The notes below the pieces were generated by a model, which did no database searches, was not told where the DNA came from, and saw only the letters and a program-made list of their open reading frames with translations. From the NCBI GenBank assembly GCA_002404215.1, contig DHJG01000123.1, positions 27,731-36,424 on the forward strand: a DNA stretch of 8,694 bases, in the 5' to 3' direction. Of the stretch, positions 1-5,877 are shown one piece after another. How positions within the stretch are numbered: position 1 is the first letter of the stretch; each line of letters opens with the position of its first letter. The position numbers were made by a program, and so were the translations under genes. The DNA comes from Desulfosporosinus sp. UBA4726 (GTDB taxonomy: Bacteria > Bacillota > Desulfitobacteriia > Desulfitobacteriales > Desulfitobacteriaceae).

Positions 1-827
1 GCGTAGTCCATCATCTGAGCGAACTCTTTCAAGCCCGGTTTCACCGCCAATGCTCCCAACTTTCGGATCATATTCGAAGTAATTTTTTCCCTAATTACCT
101 GAACAAATACACCAGCCAGTCCTTCAGACATTTTCAGTAAAATATTCCCAACAAAGCCTTCACAAACCACGACATCAGCACGCCCATAAGGTATATCCCG
201 TCCCTCGATATTTCCGATAAAATTGATTGGAGCTTCTCTGAGTAACGGAAAAGTCTTCTGAGTCAGTTCGTTTCCTTTTCCTTCTTCACTTCCAACATTA
301 AGTAGCCCCACACGTGGATTAGGGATTCCAAGGATTCTCTCTGCATAGATGCTACCCATCAGTGCATATTGGCATAGTTGCCCTGGCGTCGCGTCTAGAT
401 TAGCTCCTACATCGAGAATCAGCTTTCCGCCCTCTACAGTCGGCAGGACCGTGGCAATGGCTGGTCTCTCGATCCCCTTTATACGACCTAAGCCGAGAAG
501 CGCAGCGGCCATTTGAGCCCCTGTACTGCCTGCACTCACAACAGCATCGGCCTCACCCAGCTTTACTAAGTGGGTCGCAACCACTATTGAGGCATCCTTT
601 TTCTTACGGACGGCATTCGCAGGATGTTCATCCATTCCAATGACCTCAGCTGCTTCAACTAGCGATATATTCTTAGGCCTTGTACCTGTTAGAAATGGAA
701 GCATCCGCTCTGTTTGCCCAACCAAAATAAGATGTACATCAGGACTTGTTTCAGCAGCCATCAGTGCCCCTTTGATAATCTCTTCCGGGGCAAAATCGCC
801 GCCCATCACATCAATAGCAATTTTCAC
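1..827 (-). CDS. plsX: Phosphate acyltransferase PlsX (3' end cut by the window edge)
   Basis: PlsX converts acyl-ACP and phosphate into acyl-phosphate, the acyl donor for PlsY in the first step of phospholipid synthesis. It is a peripheral membrane enzyme. My own translation of the complementary strand begins VKIAIDVMGGDFAPEEIIKG, the family's N-terminal signature, and continues with DEHPANAVRKKKDAS, VSAGSTGAQMAAALL, LILDVGANLDATP, GLLNVGSEEGKGN and VVVCEGFVGNILLKMSEG, all typical PlsX blocks. About 275 codons are present; the family is usually about 330-340 residues, so some 55-65 C-terminal residues lie outside. The GTG start at 825-827 directly abuts the fapR stop codon, with a GGAG motif inside the fapR end, so translation is probably coupled. 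An ATG seven codons later would remove the conserved N-terminus. The gene is probably co-transcribed with fapR and repressed by it. Identity is very secure. Confidence 0.96.
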   Translation of the reverse strand, partial: MKIAIDVMGGDFAPEEIIKGALMAAETSPDVHLILVGQTERMLPFLTGTRPKNISLVEAAEVIGMDEHPANAVRKKKDASIVVATHLVKLGEADAVVSAGSTGAQMAAALLGLGRIKGIERPAIATVLPTVEGGKLILDVGANLDATPGQLCQYALMGSIYAERILGIPNPRVGLLNVGSEEGKGNELTQKTFPLLREAPINFIGNIEGRDIPYGRADVVVCEGFVGNILLKMSEGLAGVFVQVIREKITSNMIRKLGALAVKPGLKEFAQMMDY

Positions 828-1415
828 CTATTCCATCTCCGTTTCCCGTACATCCTCAAGATCATCAATTGAAAAGAGGATCCAATTTCCTCGGAGCACT
901 TCCTGAGAATCAACGTTTAACGATACTTCGACCCAATATTTACTACGTATTCGTTTAAGCACATTTCCTTCAGCGATGACAACCTTACCTACCTGAACAG
1001 GCTGCATGAATTTCAACTCGACACTTCCAGTTAAAGCCATCGGGGCATCCACTAAGGCAATGGCTAGGGAATTAGCCTGAGCAAATAAATAATGTCCCCG
1101 CGCAACTCTTGCCTTAGCCAAAACCATGCTTTCATCAATCAGCAACTCAGAACGGGCTCTCTCTCCAATGACAAGTTCTAACAATTCTCCGATAATTTCC
1201 TGCTCATCTAAAGACTTCAAGGTGGAATATGCTCCTTCAGCTACCGCCCGGGTCCGTTCCCTTAATTCAGGAATTCCCAATTCTCCACGATCTAAACGGA
1301 TGGTTGAGACACTCACCTTGAATCTTTCCGCAAGCTCCTCATCAGTAAAGAAAGGATGTTTAGAGAGTGCTTCCCCTAATACTTTACGGCGATTTTCTTT
1401 ACTATTTCGAGCCAT
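828..1415 (-). CDS. fapR: Fatty acid and phospholipid biosynthesis repressor FapR
   Basis: FapR is a DNA-binding repressor of fatty acid and phospholipid genes that is released from DNA by malonyl-CoA. The protein has an N-terminal DeoR-like helix-turn-helix at about residues 23-50 (FTDEELAERFKVSVSTIRLD, then GELGIPELRER) and a C-terminal hot-dog fold. The hot-dog part carries ARGHYLFAQANSLAIALVD at about 105-123, where Arg106 matches the malonyl-CoA-contacting arginine of B. subtilis FapR. Length is 194 residues, close to the family norm. I start at the ATG at 1413-1415, preceded by GGTGAT at good spacing, because MARNSKENRR lines up with the family start. An in-frame ATG at 1425-1427 would add five residues (MVILM). 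The gene sits directly before plsX with no gap. A strong promoter and candidate FapR operator lie about 250 bp upstream, suggesting autoregulation. A repeat pair fills the long leader. Confidence 0.95.
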   Translation of the reverse strand: MARNSKENRRKVLGEALSKHPFFTDEELAERFKVSVSTIRLDRGELGIPELRERTRAVAEGAYSTLKSLDEQEIIGELLELVIGERARSELLIDESMVLAKARVARGHYLFAQANSLAIALVDAPMALTGSVELKFMQPVQVGKVVIAEGNVLKRIRSKYWVEVSLNVDSQEVLRGNWILFSIDDLEDVRETEME

Positions 1416-1455
1416 TAATATCACCATTTCTTACCCTACTTGCAATCGCACATCT

Positions 1456-1479
1456 AAAGAAAACTTGGCTGGCGCCAAG
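1456..1479 (-). terminator. Terminator-like hairpin in the fapR leader (possible attenuator)
   Basis: Read on the minus strand, CTTGGC pairs with GCCAAG (plus-strand 1474-1479 and 1464-1469) around a 4-nt loop and is followed directly by TTTTCTTT (1463-1456). It lies about 40 nt before the fapR ATG and downstream of the predicted promoter. The two GGCGCC copies (1471-1476, 1485-1490) could pair with each other and would exclude this stem. In repeat copy B the partner arm GCCAAG is missing, so only copy A can form it. The stem is short and function is unproven. Confidence 0.4.
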
Positions 1480-1632
1480 CCGCAGGCGCCGGCGACCGCC
1501 TAGTTGCACTTATACCACCCGAATTATGCTACTCAAAACTTATACTTTCTGTATAGGTATAAAGAAAACTTGGCTGCCGCCTTAGTTGCACTTATGCTTG
1601 TCAACGTATGCAACTGAAAGTTATACTTTCTG
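1456..1632. repeat. Two-copy imperfect direct repeat in the fapR leader
   Basis: Copy A (1456-1551, 96 nt) and copy B (1561-1632, 72 nt) share three blocks in the same order: AAAGAAAACTTGGCTG (16/16), then TAGTTGCACTTAT (13/13), then AAAsTTATACTTTCTG (15/16). Copy A carries about 24 extra GC-rich bases (near 1472-1497) with GGCGCC at 1471-1476 and again at 1485-1490. Copy B has an AGTTGCA/TGCAACT inverted repeat (1584-1590 and 1609-1615). Open frames across the repeat look like low-complexity shadow translations, not proteins. It may be an interspersed extragenic palindromic element; that part is inference. Confidence 0.85.
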
Positions 1633-1651
1633 ACTTGGTAAGCACATCCAT

Positions 1652-1668
1652 TTACGACCTGGTCACAA
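1652..1668. promoter_or_regulatory. Candidate FapR operator
   Basis: TTACGACCTGGTCACAA is an imperfect palindrome with arms TTACGACC and TTGTGACC around a central T. It agrees at 12 of 17 positions with the FapR box as I know it (TTAGTACCTrgTACTAA), including the ACCTGGT core. It begins at the last base of the fapR -10 element and covers the expected transcription start, a place where repressor binding would block transcription. The outer bases differ from the Bacillus consensus, so the assignment rests on position as well as sequence. Confidence 0.6.
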
Positions 1669-1696
1669 TTATAAACCATCTTATCCCACTTATCAA
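1668..1696 (-). promoter_or_regulatory. Sigma-A promoter of fapR-plsX
   Basis: On the minus strand there is TTGATA (1691-1696), a 17-bp spacer, and a perfect TATAAT (1668-1673). Transcription should start near 1661, giving a leader of about 245 nt before the fapR ATG. The leader contains both repeat copies. Confidence 0.75.
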
Positions 1697-1798
1697 TAAA
1701 TAACCCTGTCGAAGGAGAATGAATTATCGATTATTGCTTATTTTAGGTGCCTATAGCGTCAATAAACGCCAGGAAACGATGTATCGTAACCTTATAAT

Positions 1799-1833
1799 AA
1801 AACGAAGAGCCCCTTAAAAGAGCTCTTCGTTTT
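1799..1833 (-). terminator. Intrinsic terminator of yceD-rpmF
   Basis: A 12-bp perfect stem, AAAACGAAGAGC (1799-1810) with GCTCTTCGTTTT (1822-1833), encloses an 11-nt loop. In the minus direction the stem ends in TTTT and continues ATTATAA, giving a U-rich tail. It begins 13 bp past the rpmF stop and separates rpmF from the fapR promoter. The plus strand also ends in five Ts, so it could act both ways. Confidence 0.85.
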
Positions 1834-1846
1834 TGCGCGCTAAACC

Positions 1847-2026
1847 TTATGATTCCATTGCAATAACTACCTTGGAATTATAATACCCACAGCTAGGGCA
1901 TATATAATGCGGCATTTTTGGTTTATGGCATTGGGGGCATTCGATGTGGTTTGGTGCAGTTAGTTTCCACATAGCCCGACGTTTGCGTACTCTTGATTTC
2001 GATTGGCGATGTTGCGGAACACCCAT
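1847..2026 (-). CDS. rpmF: 50S ribosomal protein L32
   Basis: This 59-residue protein is a structural component of the large ribosomal subunit. It begins MGVPQHRQSKSRVRKRRAMW, the basic N-terminus typical of L32 (usual form AVPKRKxSKSRxxxRRA), followed by KLTAPNHIECPQCHKPKMPH and YICPSCGYYNSKVVIAMES. Four cysteines in two CxxC pairs (Cys30/Cys33 and Cys43/Cys46) mark the zinc-binding form of the protein. The ATG at 2024-2026 is preceded by AAAGGGGGTG at good spacing. It lies 33 bp downstream of the yceD gene, the classic yceD-rpmF pair, and is followed by a strong terminator, so the two form a short operon driven by the promoter upstream of yceD. Identity is secure. Confidence 0.95.
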   Translation of the reverse strand: MGVPQHRQSKSRVRKRRAMWKLTAPNHIECPQCHKPKMPHYICPSCGYYNSKVVIAMES

Positions 2027-2059
2027 AAATTACACCCCCTTTAGGTTCTCTAAAATTAA

Positions 2060-2569
2060 TCAGTCCTTAGACTGCCACTTGGCCAGTGCTGCTAACCGAG
2101 GGTCCACATAGCCCTCTCCGCAATGACACGGGGAGAGATTTCGATTCGCACCACAGGTCGGGCATAACCCCTGACACTCTGCGGAACAAATAAACTTCAT
2201 CGGTAAAGCTAACAAAATTTGTTCAAAAATTCGTTCACTAATCTCGATCTCATCTTTGTCCAAAAGAAGTGCGGTTTCTAGAAGATCTTCTGTTGCCTGC
2301 GCCCGAAAAATCCATTCATCTTCAAACTTGAGATTCAATGGATAAACGAACGGCTCTAGACAGCGGCCACACGTCGCTTTAAGTTCCGTGTCAATCGTTC
2401 CATGTACCAACATCGCTTTACTTGTGTTGTTTACCTGAATTTGAACGCGTACCGGCGCTTGAAACGAGAGGGCTTCAGTTCCCAAATCGAAGGGAGAAAA
2501 ATCTTCCACTAAATCAAAACGGACCGTTCCGCCTTCCCTATGACGAACCTGGGCTACATTCACTATCAT
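2060..2569 (-). CDS. yceD: YceD/DUF177 family protein (B. subtilis YlbN type)
   Basis: DUF177 proteins are widely encoded directly upstream of rpmF. In E. coli and plants the family is linked to 23S rRNA accumulation or processing; the exact activity is not settled. The protein has 169 residues from the ATG at 2567-2569. It shows the family's CGRCLEPF motif (Cys67, Cys70) and a cysteine-rich C-terminus, ICSAECQGLCPTCG followed by CHC (Cys128, 132, 136, 139, 148, 150), which looks metal-binding. I prefer this ATG because GGGGTGG sits 6-7 bases upstream and MIVNVAQVRHREGG matches the usual N-terminus. A TTG at 2582-2584 could add five residues. The conserved neighbour rpmF supports the call. 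Confidence 0.9.
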   Translation of the reverse strand: MIVNVAQVRHREGGTVRFDLVEDFSPFDLGTEALSFQAPVRVQIQVNNTSKAMLVHGTIDTELKATCGRCLEPFVYPLNLKFEDEWIFRAQATEDLLETALLLDKDEIEISERIFEQILLALPMKFICSAECQGLCPTCGANRNLSPCHCGEGYVDPRLAALAKWQSKD

Positions 2570-2596
2570 AATTATCCACCCCAATACACATCCACT

Positions 2597-2625
2597 ATTA
2601 TAGTAGGCACATTTTTCTTTGTCAA
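2597..2625 (-). promoter_or_regulatory. Perfect-consensus sigma-A promoter of yceD-rpmF
   Basis: On the minus strand the sequence reads TTGACA (2620-2625), a 17-bp spacer and TATAAT (2597-2602), matching the consensus at all twelve positions. The start of transcription should be near 2590, about 20 nt before the yceD ATG. The -10 lies within the short palindrome ACTATTATAGT. A strong constitutive promoter suits a ribosomal protein operon. Confidence 0.85.
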
Positions 2626-2661
2626 GGCCCGAATGATTGTATATGTATGGGACCGCTTGTT

Positions 2662-2719
2662 AATTTGAATCATTGGGGGCACGATGCATCGTGCCCCCAT
2701 GAGCAACTTTATTCAAATT
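2662..2719 (-). terminator. Nested palindrome behind ackA, probable terminator
   Basis: Positions 2674-2699 form a perfect 26-bp palindrome with arms TGGGGGCACGATG and CATCGTGCCCCCA. Pairing extends with one bulged T through TCA/TGA. A second inverted repeat, AATTTGAAT (2662-2670) with ATTCAAATT (2711-2719), encloses it. It lies 40 bp past the ackA stop, where a terminator is expected, but no T run follows the GC stem on the minus strand, so it is not a textbook intrinsic terminator. Confidence 0.55.
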
Positions 2720-2738
2720 TAATCTGCAATACCCTCCA

Positions 2739-3932
2739 CTAGCGCGTTAATTCAAGTGTATCTACAGCAATCATCAGTTCCTCGTTTGTTGGAATTACAA
2801 GAACCTTACAGGCTGAGTTAATCTCCGAAATATCCAATTCTTGGCCTCGAGTTTTATTCTTCTCCTGATCAAGGCTTACACCGATATAACTCATCTTGTC
2901 ACAAATTGCTGCTCGCATACTCGCTGAGTTTTCACCAACACCCGCTGTGAATATGATAGCATCGACTCCATCCATCGCCGCTGCATATGCGCCAATGTAT
3001 TTCCTCACATCATGGACAAAAATATCCAAGGCCAACCGCGCACGGTCATTACCTAGATTAGCCGCTGCTTCGACGTCTCTAAAGTCACTACTTACCCCAG
3101 ATACTCCTAATACACCACATTTTTTATTCATGTAGTCATTGATTTGGTCAATTCCTATGTTTTCTTTACCCATGACATAGGCAACAATTGCCGGATCCAA
3201 ATCTCCGCAACGCGTTCCCATTAAAAGTCCTGCCAACGGAGTAAAGCCCATCGATGTTTCTATACATTTCCCGCCCCTAATGGCTGTAATTGAGGAGCCA
3301 TTACCTAAGTGACAGCTGATTAGTTTCAGATCCTCAGGTGGTTTCTCGAGAAGGACTGCAGCACGTTGGCTGACATATTTATGAGATGTTCCATGAAAGC
3401 CATATCGCCGAATCTTATATTTTTCATAAAGTTCATAAGGCAATCCATACATATAAGCATAATCTGGCATGGTTTGATGGAAAGCTGTATCGAATACCGC
3501 CACTTGAGAAACCCCAGGCATTAGTTTCTGACATGCTTCAATCCCAGCAATATTGGGTGGATTGTGTAGCGGACCCAGTGGAATACATTCCACGATAGCT
3601 TCCATTACTGCATCATCAACTATTACAGATGCCGAAAATTTATGTCCACCGTGAAGAACTCGATGCCCGACGGCATAGATTTCCTTTAATTCTTTGACAG
3701 CACCATATTTAGGATCTACCAAGGCCTTGAGTACGAGCCCAATAGCCGCTGTATGGTCCGGAATCTCTGCTGTAATGACTTCTTTTTCTCCAGAGGCTGT
3801 ACGATGTGTAAGTATAGCACCCTCAAGTCCGATTCGTTCTACCAACCCTATGCTGATATTAGTTTTTGTAGTCATGTCGATCAATTGATATTTGAGTGAA
3901 GAACTCCCACAGTTAATAACAAGAATTTTCAT
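2739..3932 (-). CDS. ackA: Acetate kinase
   Basis: Acetate kinase interconverts acetyl-phosphate plus ADP and acetate plus ATP in the cytoplasm. It is the substrate-level phosphorylation step of acetate formation, and works in reverse for acetate activation. Length is 397 residues, the family norm. The ASKHA motifs and catalytic residues are all present: Asn7 in MKILVINCGSSSLKYQL, Arg91 in GHRVLHGG, Asp148 in FDTAFHQ, His180 in YGFHGTSHKYV, HLGNGSS at 208-214, Arg241 in MGTRCGDLDP, and Glu384 in PTNEE. The ATG at 3930-3932 follows an AAGGGGGAG site. Its usual partner pta (phosphotransacetylase) is not next to it. The next gene upstream is the divergent ylbJ; downstream is a large palindrome. 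A TGGTATATT extended -10 candidate sits at 3955-3963, but I see no good -35. Confidence 0.97.
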   Translation of the reverse strand: MKILVINCGSSSLKYQLIDMTTKTNISIGLVERIGLEGAILTHRTASGEKEVITAEIPDHTAAIGLVLKALVDPKYGAVKELKEIYAVGHRVLHGGHKFSASVIVDDAVMEAIVECIPLGPLHNPPNIAGIEACQKLMPGVSQVAVFDTAFHQTMPDYAYMYGLPYELYEKYKIRRYGFHGTSHKYVSQRAAVLLEKPPEDLKLISCHLGNGSSITAIRGGKCIETSMGFTPLAGLLMGTRCGDLDPAIVAYVMGKENIGIDQINDYMNKKCGVLGVSGVSSDFRDVEAAANLGNDRARLALDIFVHDVRKYIGAYAAAMDGVDAIIFTAGVGENSASMRAAICDKMSYIGVSLDQEKNKTRGQELDISEINSACKVLVIPTNEELMIAVDTLELTR

Positions 3933-4103
3933 TTTTTCTCCCCCTTATATCATTAATATACCATTTGTGTTTCCACTATATGGATTATGAGTTCTCTGAA
4001 AGTGTAACACATAATTTAGGGGGTTTTCAACCCCATCCATCCATATTCATTATATTTCAGATTATTTCATTTATTTATACATATCGGTATAATACGGATT
4101 TAT

Positions 4104-4134
4104 TATCGAAGTTCGTGGTTCGATATCGAATATC
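4104..4134. repeat. Overlapping palindromes in the ackA-ylbJ divergent region
   Basis: TTCGATATCGAA (4119-4130) is a perfect 12-bp palindrome. Its left half also pairs with TATCGAA at 4104-4110 (arms TATCGAA and TTCGATA, 8-bp spacer), and another ATATCG follows at 4129-4134. The cluster of CGAA/TTCG half sites lies between the two divergent start codons, so it could be an operator for one or both genes. No known regulator is assigned. Confidence 0.5.
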
Positions 4135-4163
4135 GCATAGGGTGTCGCCTTCTACCATATACA
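4135..4163 (+). promoter_or_regulatory. Candidate sigma-E promoter of ylbJ
   Basis: GCATAGG (4135-4141), a 14-bp spacer and CATATACA (4156-4163) resemble the mother-cell sigma-E consensus as I know it (kmATATw, N14, CATAyAhT), at 5 of 7 and 7 of 8 positions. Transcription would begin near 4170, right at the strong Shine-Dalgarno site AAGGAAGGTGAT. B. subtilis ylbJ belongs to the sigma-E regulon. A sigma-A-like TATAAT at 4088-4093 is an alternative, but with a poor -35. Confidence 0.4.
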
Positions 4164-4187
4164 TTTACTAAGGAAGGTGATATTTTC

Positions 4188-5339
4188 ATGCCTACCGTTG
4201 CTCGTGTCTTTGGCCTAAGTCTTCTTGCCCTTAGCATGTTTCTCTATCCCCAGGAGGTGCTTAGCTCGGCAGGTGGAGGATTGACCTTATGGTGGCGTTT
4301 TGTCCTTCCCGCTTTGCTCCCCTTTTTCATTCTTTCCGAGCTCTTGATGGCAGCCGGATTTGTTCATTTTCTTGGTATTCTTTTAGAATCATTCATGCGT
4401 CCTGTTTTCCGCCTTCCTGGCAAAGCGGCCTTTGTTGTGGCCATGGGCTACACATCAGGATTTCCTATGGGGGCAGTACTGACTGCAAGGCTCCGTCAAA
4501 CTGGTGAAATCACACGCGAGGAAGGAGAACGCCTCTTAGCATTTACCAACAACCCCAGTCCCGGATTTATGTTTGGCGCCGTCGCTTCAGGGATGTTGGG
4601 TAAACCTGCGCTTGGCATAATTCTATCCGGCTCTGTTTATCTCGCGAATTTATTCGTTGGGTTCCTCTTTCGCTTTTACCGTGTTACACCTGGGTCCGAG
4701 CAACCGAAACGTTCACCTTCACTCAAACGAGCTTGGCAAGAGATGAAAAATGCGCAGTCTAAAGACGACCGTGCCTTCGGAGAAATCCTAGGCGATGCCA
4801 TTAAACAGAGTACCACCACCGTACTTATGGTAGCAGGTTTTATGGCCTTTTTTTCAGTAATCCTTGGGCTATTAAACATCTGGCATATCCCATCACTTTT
4901 GGCAATTCTTATCCATAGCATCATCAGGATCGTTCCGATTCCTGTTTTACAAGCTTTTATTAATGGCCTTTTTGAAATGACCTTGGGGTGCCAAGTTGCA
5001 ATTCAAGCTCTTCCTATGCTCCACCAGCAAGTAGCGCTTCTAAGCCTAATCATGGGTTGGAGTGGACTTTCGGTGTTCGCTCAAGTCGCTGGATTTATCA
5101 GTGGAACCGATCTACGTTTCTCTCCGTTTGTGATTGCACGGGTACTTCATGGAATTATTGCTCTAGGGCTAAGTCAAATTTTACTCCTAATTGCCAAGGT
5201 ACCTACTGCAACCCTTTCAATTCAAGTCCCAAGCACAACCGTTCTCTTTTGGAATACTTGGCACTTGAGCTCTCTGGTGTTTGTGGGGCTCATGACCTTG
5301 CTTGTTATTCTTTCCATGAAGTCCGTGGCTCGTGGTTGA
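4188..5339 (+). CDS. ylbJ: Sporulation integral membrane protein YlbJ
   Basis: YlbJ is a polytopic membrane protein with nucleoside-recognition (Gate) type segments, needed for normal spore formation in B. subtilis, where it is made in the mother cell under sigma-E. Its transported substrate, if any, is unknown. Length is 383 residues, in the family range. The sequence has many hydrophobic segments, starting with a first helix at about residues 7-23. It carries the family blocks WWRFVLPALLPFFILSELLM, FRLPGKAAFVVAMGYTSGFP with MGAVLTARLRQ, and FTNNPSPGFMFGAVASGMLG. A soluble basic loop lies at about 165-195, and further helices follow to the end. The ATG at 4188-4190 has an excellent ribosome site, AAGGAAGGTGAT. 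The gene is opposite in orientation to its neighbours on both sides and ends 21 bp from the convergent stop, with no terminator visible in that gap. Confidence 0.93.
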   Translation: MPTVARVFGLSLLALSMFLYPQEVLSSAGGGLTLWWRFVLPALLPFFILSELLMAAGFVHFLGILLESFMRPVFRLPGKAAFVVAMGYTSGFPMGAVLTARLRQTGEITREEGERLLAFTNNPSPGFMFGAVASGMLGKPALGIILSGSVYLANLFVGFLFRFYRVTPGSEQPKRSPSLKRAWQEMKNAQSKDDRAFGEILGDAIKQSTTTVLMVAGFMAFFSVILGLLNIWHIPSLLAILIHSIIRIVPIPVLQAFINGLFEMTLGCQVAIQALPMLHQQVALLSLIMGWSGLSVFAQVAGFISGTDLRFSPFVIARVLHGIIALGLSQILLLIAKVPTATLSIQVPSTTVLFWNTWHLSSLVFVGLMTLLVILSMKSVARG

Positions 5340-5360
5340 TGATTTCGATATACTACGAAT

Positions 5361-5861
5361 TCACTCAACCTTCTCCTTTTCAGGCTTGATTGGTCTTTCA
5401 CGGTCTTCTTTAGCTAGCCCCTTTAACTCATCCCTATTTTTACGCAGAGATTGAAGGGTTTCATACAAGCTTTGTTCCACATGCTGAAGCATCTCATCAG
5501 CATATTGCACAGCACCGTTCTTTACGTCAGAAGCATAGGCATGTGACTGCCTTACGATATCCTCTCCATAATTCTGAGCCTGCTTAACCACTTCATTTTC
5601 TACTGCCATCTTATCGACGTAAGATTTCCCCCGTTCCATAAGTTTCTGAGCTTCCACTTGTGCTTCATTTAAAATCCGTTCCCGTTCATTTAAAACCCAT
5701 TTGGCATTACTTAACTCTTCCGGTAAAGCCGCCCGTACGCGATCTAACAATGCAAAGATTACAGTGTCATCAAGCAACACTTTCCCCGTCATTGGGATTT
5801 TAGGGCTGTGATCCACAATTTCTTCCAATTCATTGAGCAAACTTAAGATATCATTTTCCAC
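5361..5861 (-). CDS. Conserved coiled-coil protein of unknown function (downstream of rsmD)
   Basis: I do not recognise a characterised function. The 166-residue protein is hydrophilic, strongly charged, without membrane segments or a signal peptide, and mostly helical. A long heptad-like stretch runs from about residue 50 to 150 (ERERILNEAQVEAQKLMERG onward) and resembles the rod part of ATP-synthase b subunits or DivIVA-type proteins. The N-terminus (VENDILSLLNELEEIVDHS) is a separate short helix and the C-terminus is a charged KE-rich tail. I prefer the GTG at 5859-5861, which has GGGAGAGG five bases upstream. An ATG at 5883-5885 would add eight residues and overlap rsmD by 8 bp but has a weak ribosome site. 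It follows rsmD with a 16-bp gap from the GTG, so the two are co-transcribed. coaD often occupies this place in other Firmicutes. Confidence 0.75.
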   Translation of the reverse strand: MENDILSLLNELEEIVDHSPKIPMTGKVLLDDTVIFALLDRVRAALPEELSNAKWVLNERERILNEAQVEAQKLMERGKSYVDKMAVENEVVKQAQNYGEDIVRQSHAYASDVKNGAVQYADEMLQHVEQSLYETLQSLRKNRDELKGLAKEDRERPIKPEKEKVE

Positions 5862-5877
5862 TTTATCCTCTCCCTCG

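Noticed and set aside
1126..1585. Plus-strand open frames across fapR and the repeat pair
   Set aside because: They are antisense shadows of fapR or low-complexity translations of the GC-rich repeat (KKTWL... seen once per copy), not genes.
1456..1632. CRISPR array
   Set aside because: Only two imperfect copies of unequal length (96 and 72 nt), no regular spacers and no cas genes nearby.
1742..1760. Second FapR box (TAGGCACCT on the minus strand)
   Set aside because: Only the ACCT core agrees; the half-sites are not inverted repeats, and the site at 1652-1668 fits better by sequence and position.
1719..1817. A 32-codon frame with GGAG just upstream (MNYRLLLILGAYSVNKRQ...)
   Set aside because: The ribosome site is only one base from the ATG, the frame lies across the region upstream of the fapR promoter and ends in the rpmF terminator, and no family is recognisable.
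2896..3888. Plus-strand open frames inside ackA
   Set aside because: They are antisense to a complete acetate kinase with all catalytic residues and show no ribosome sites or family features.
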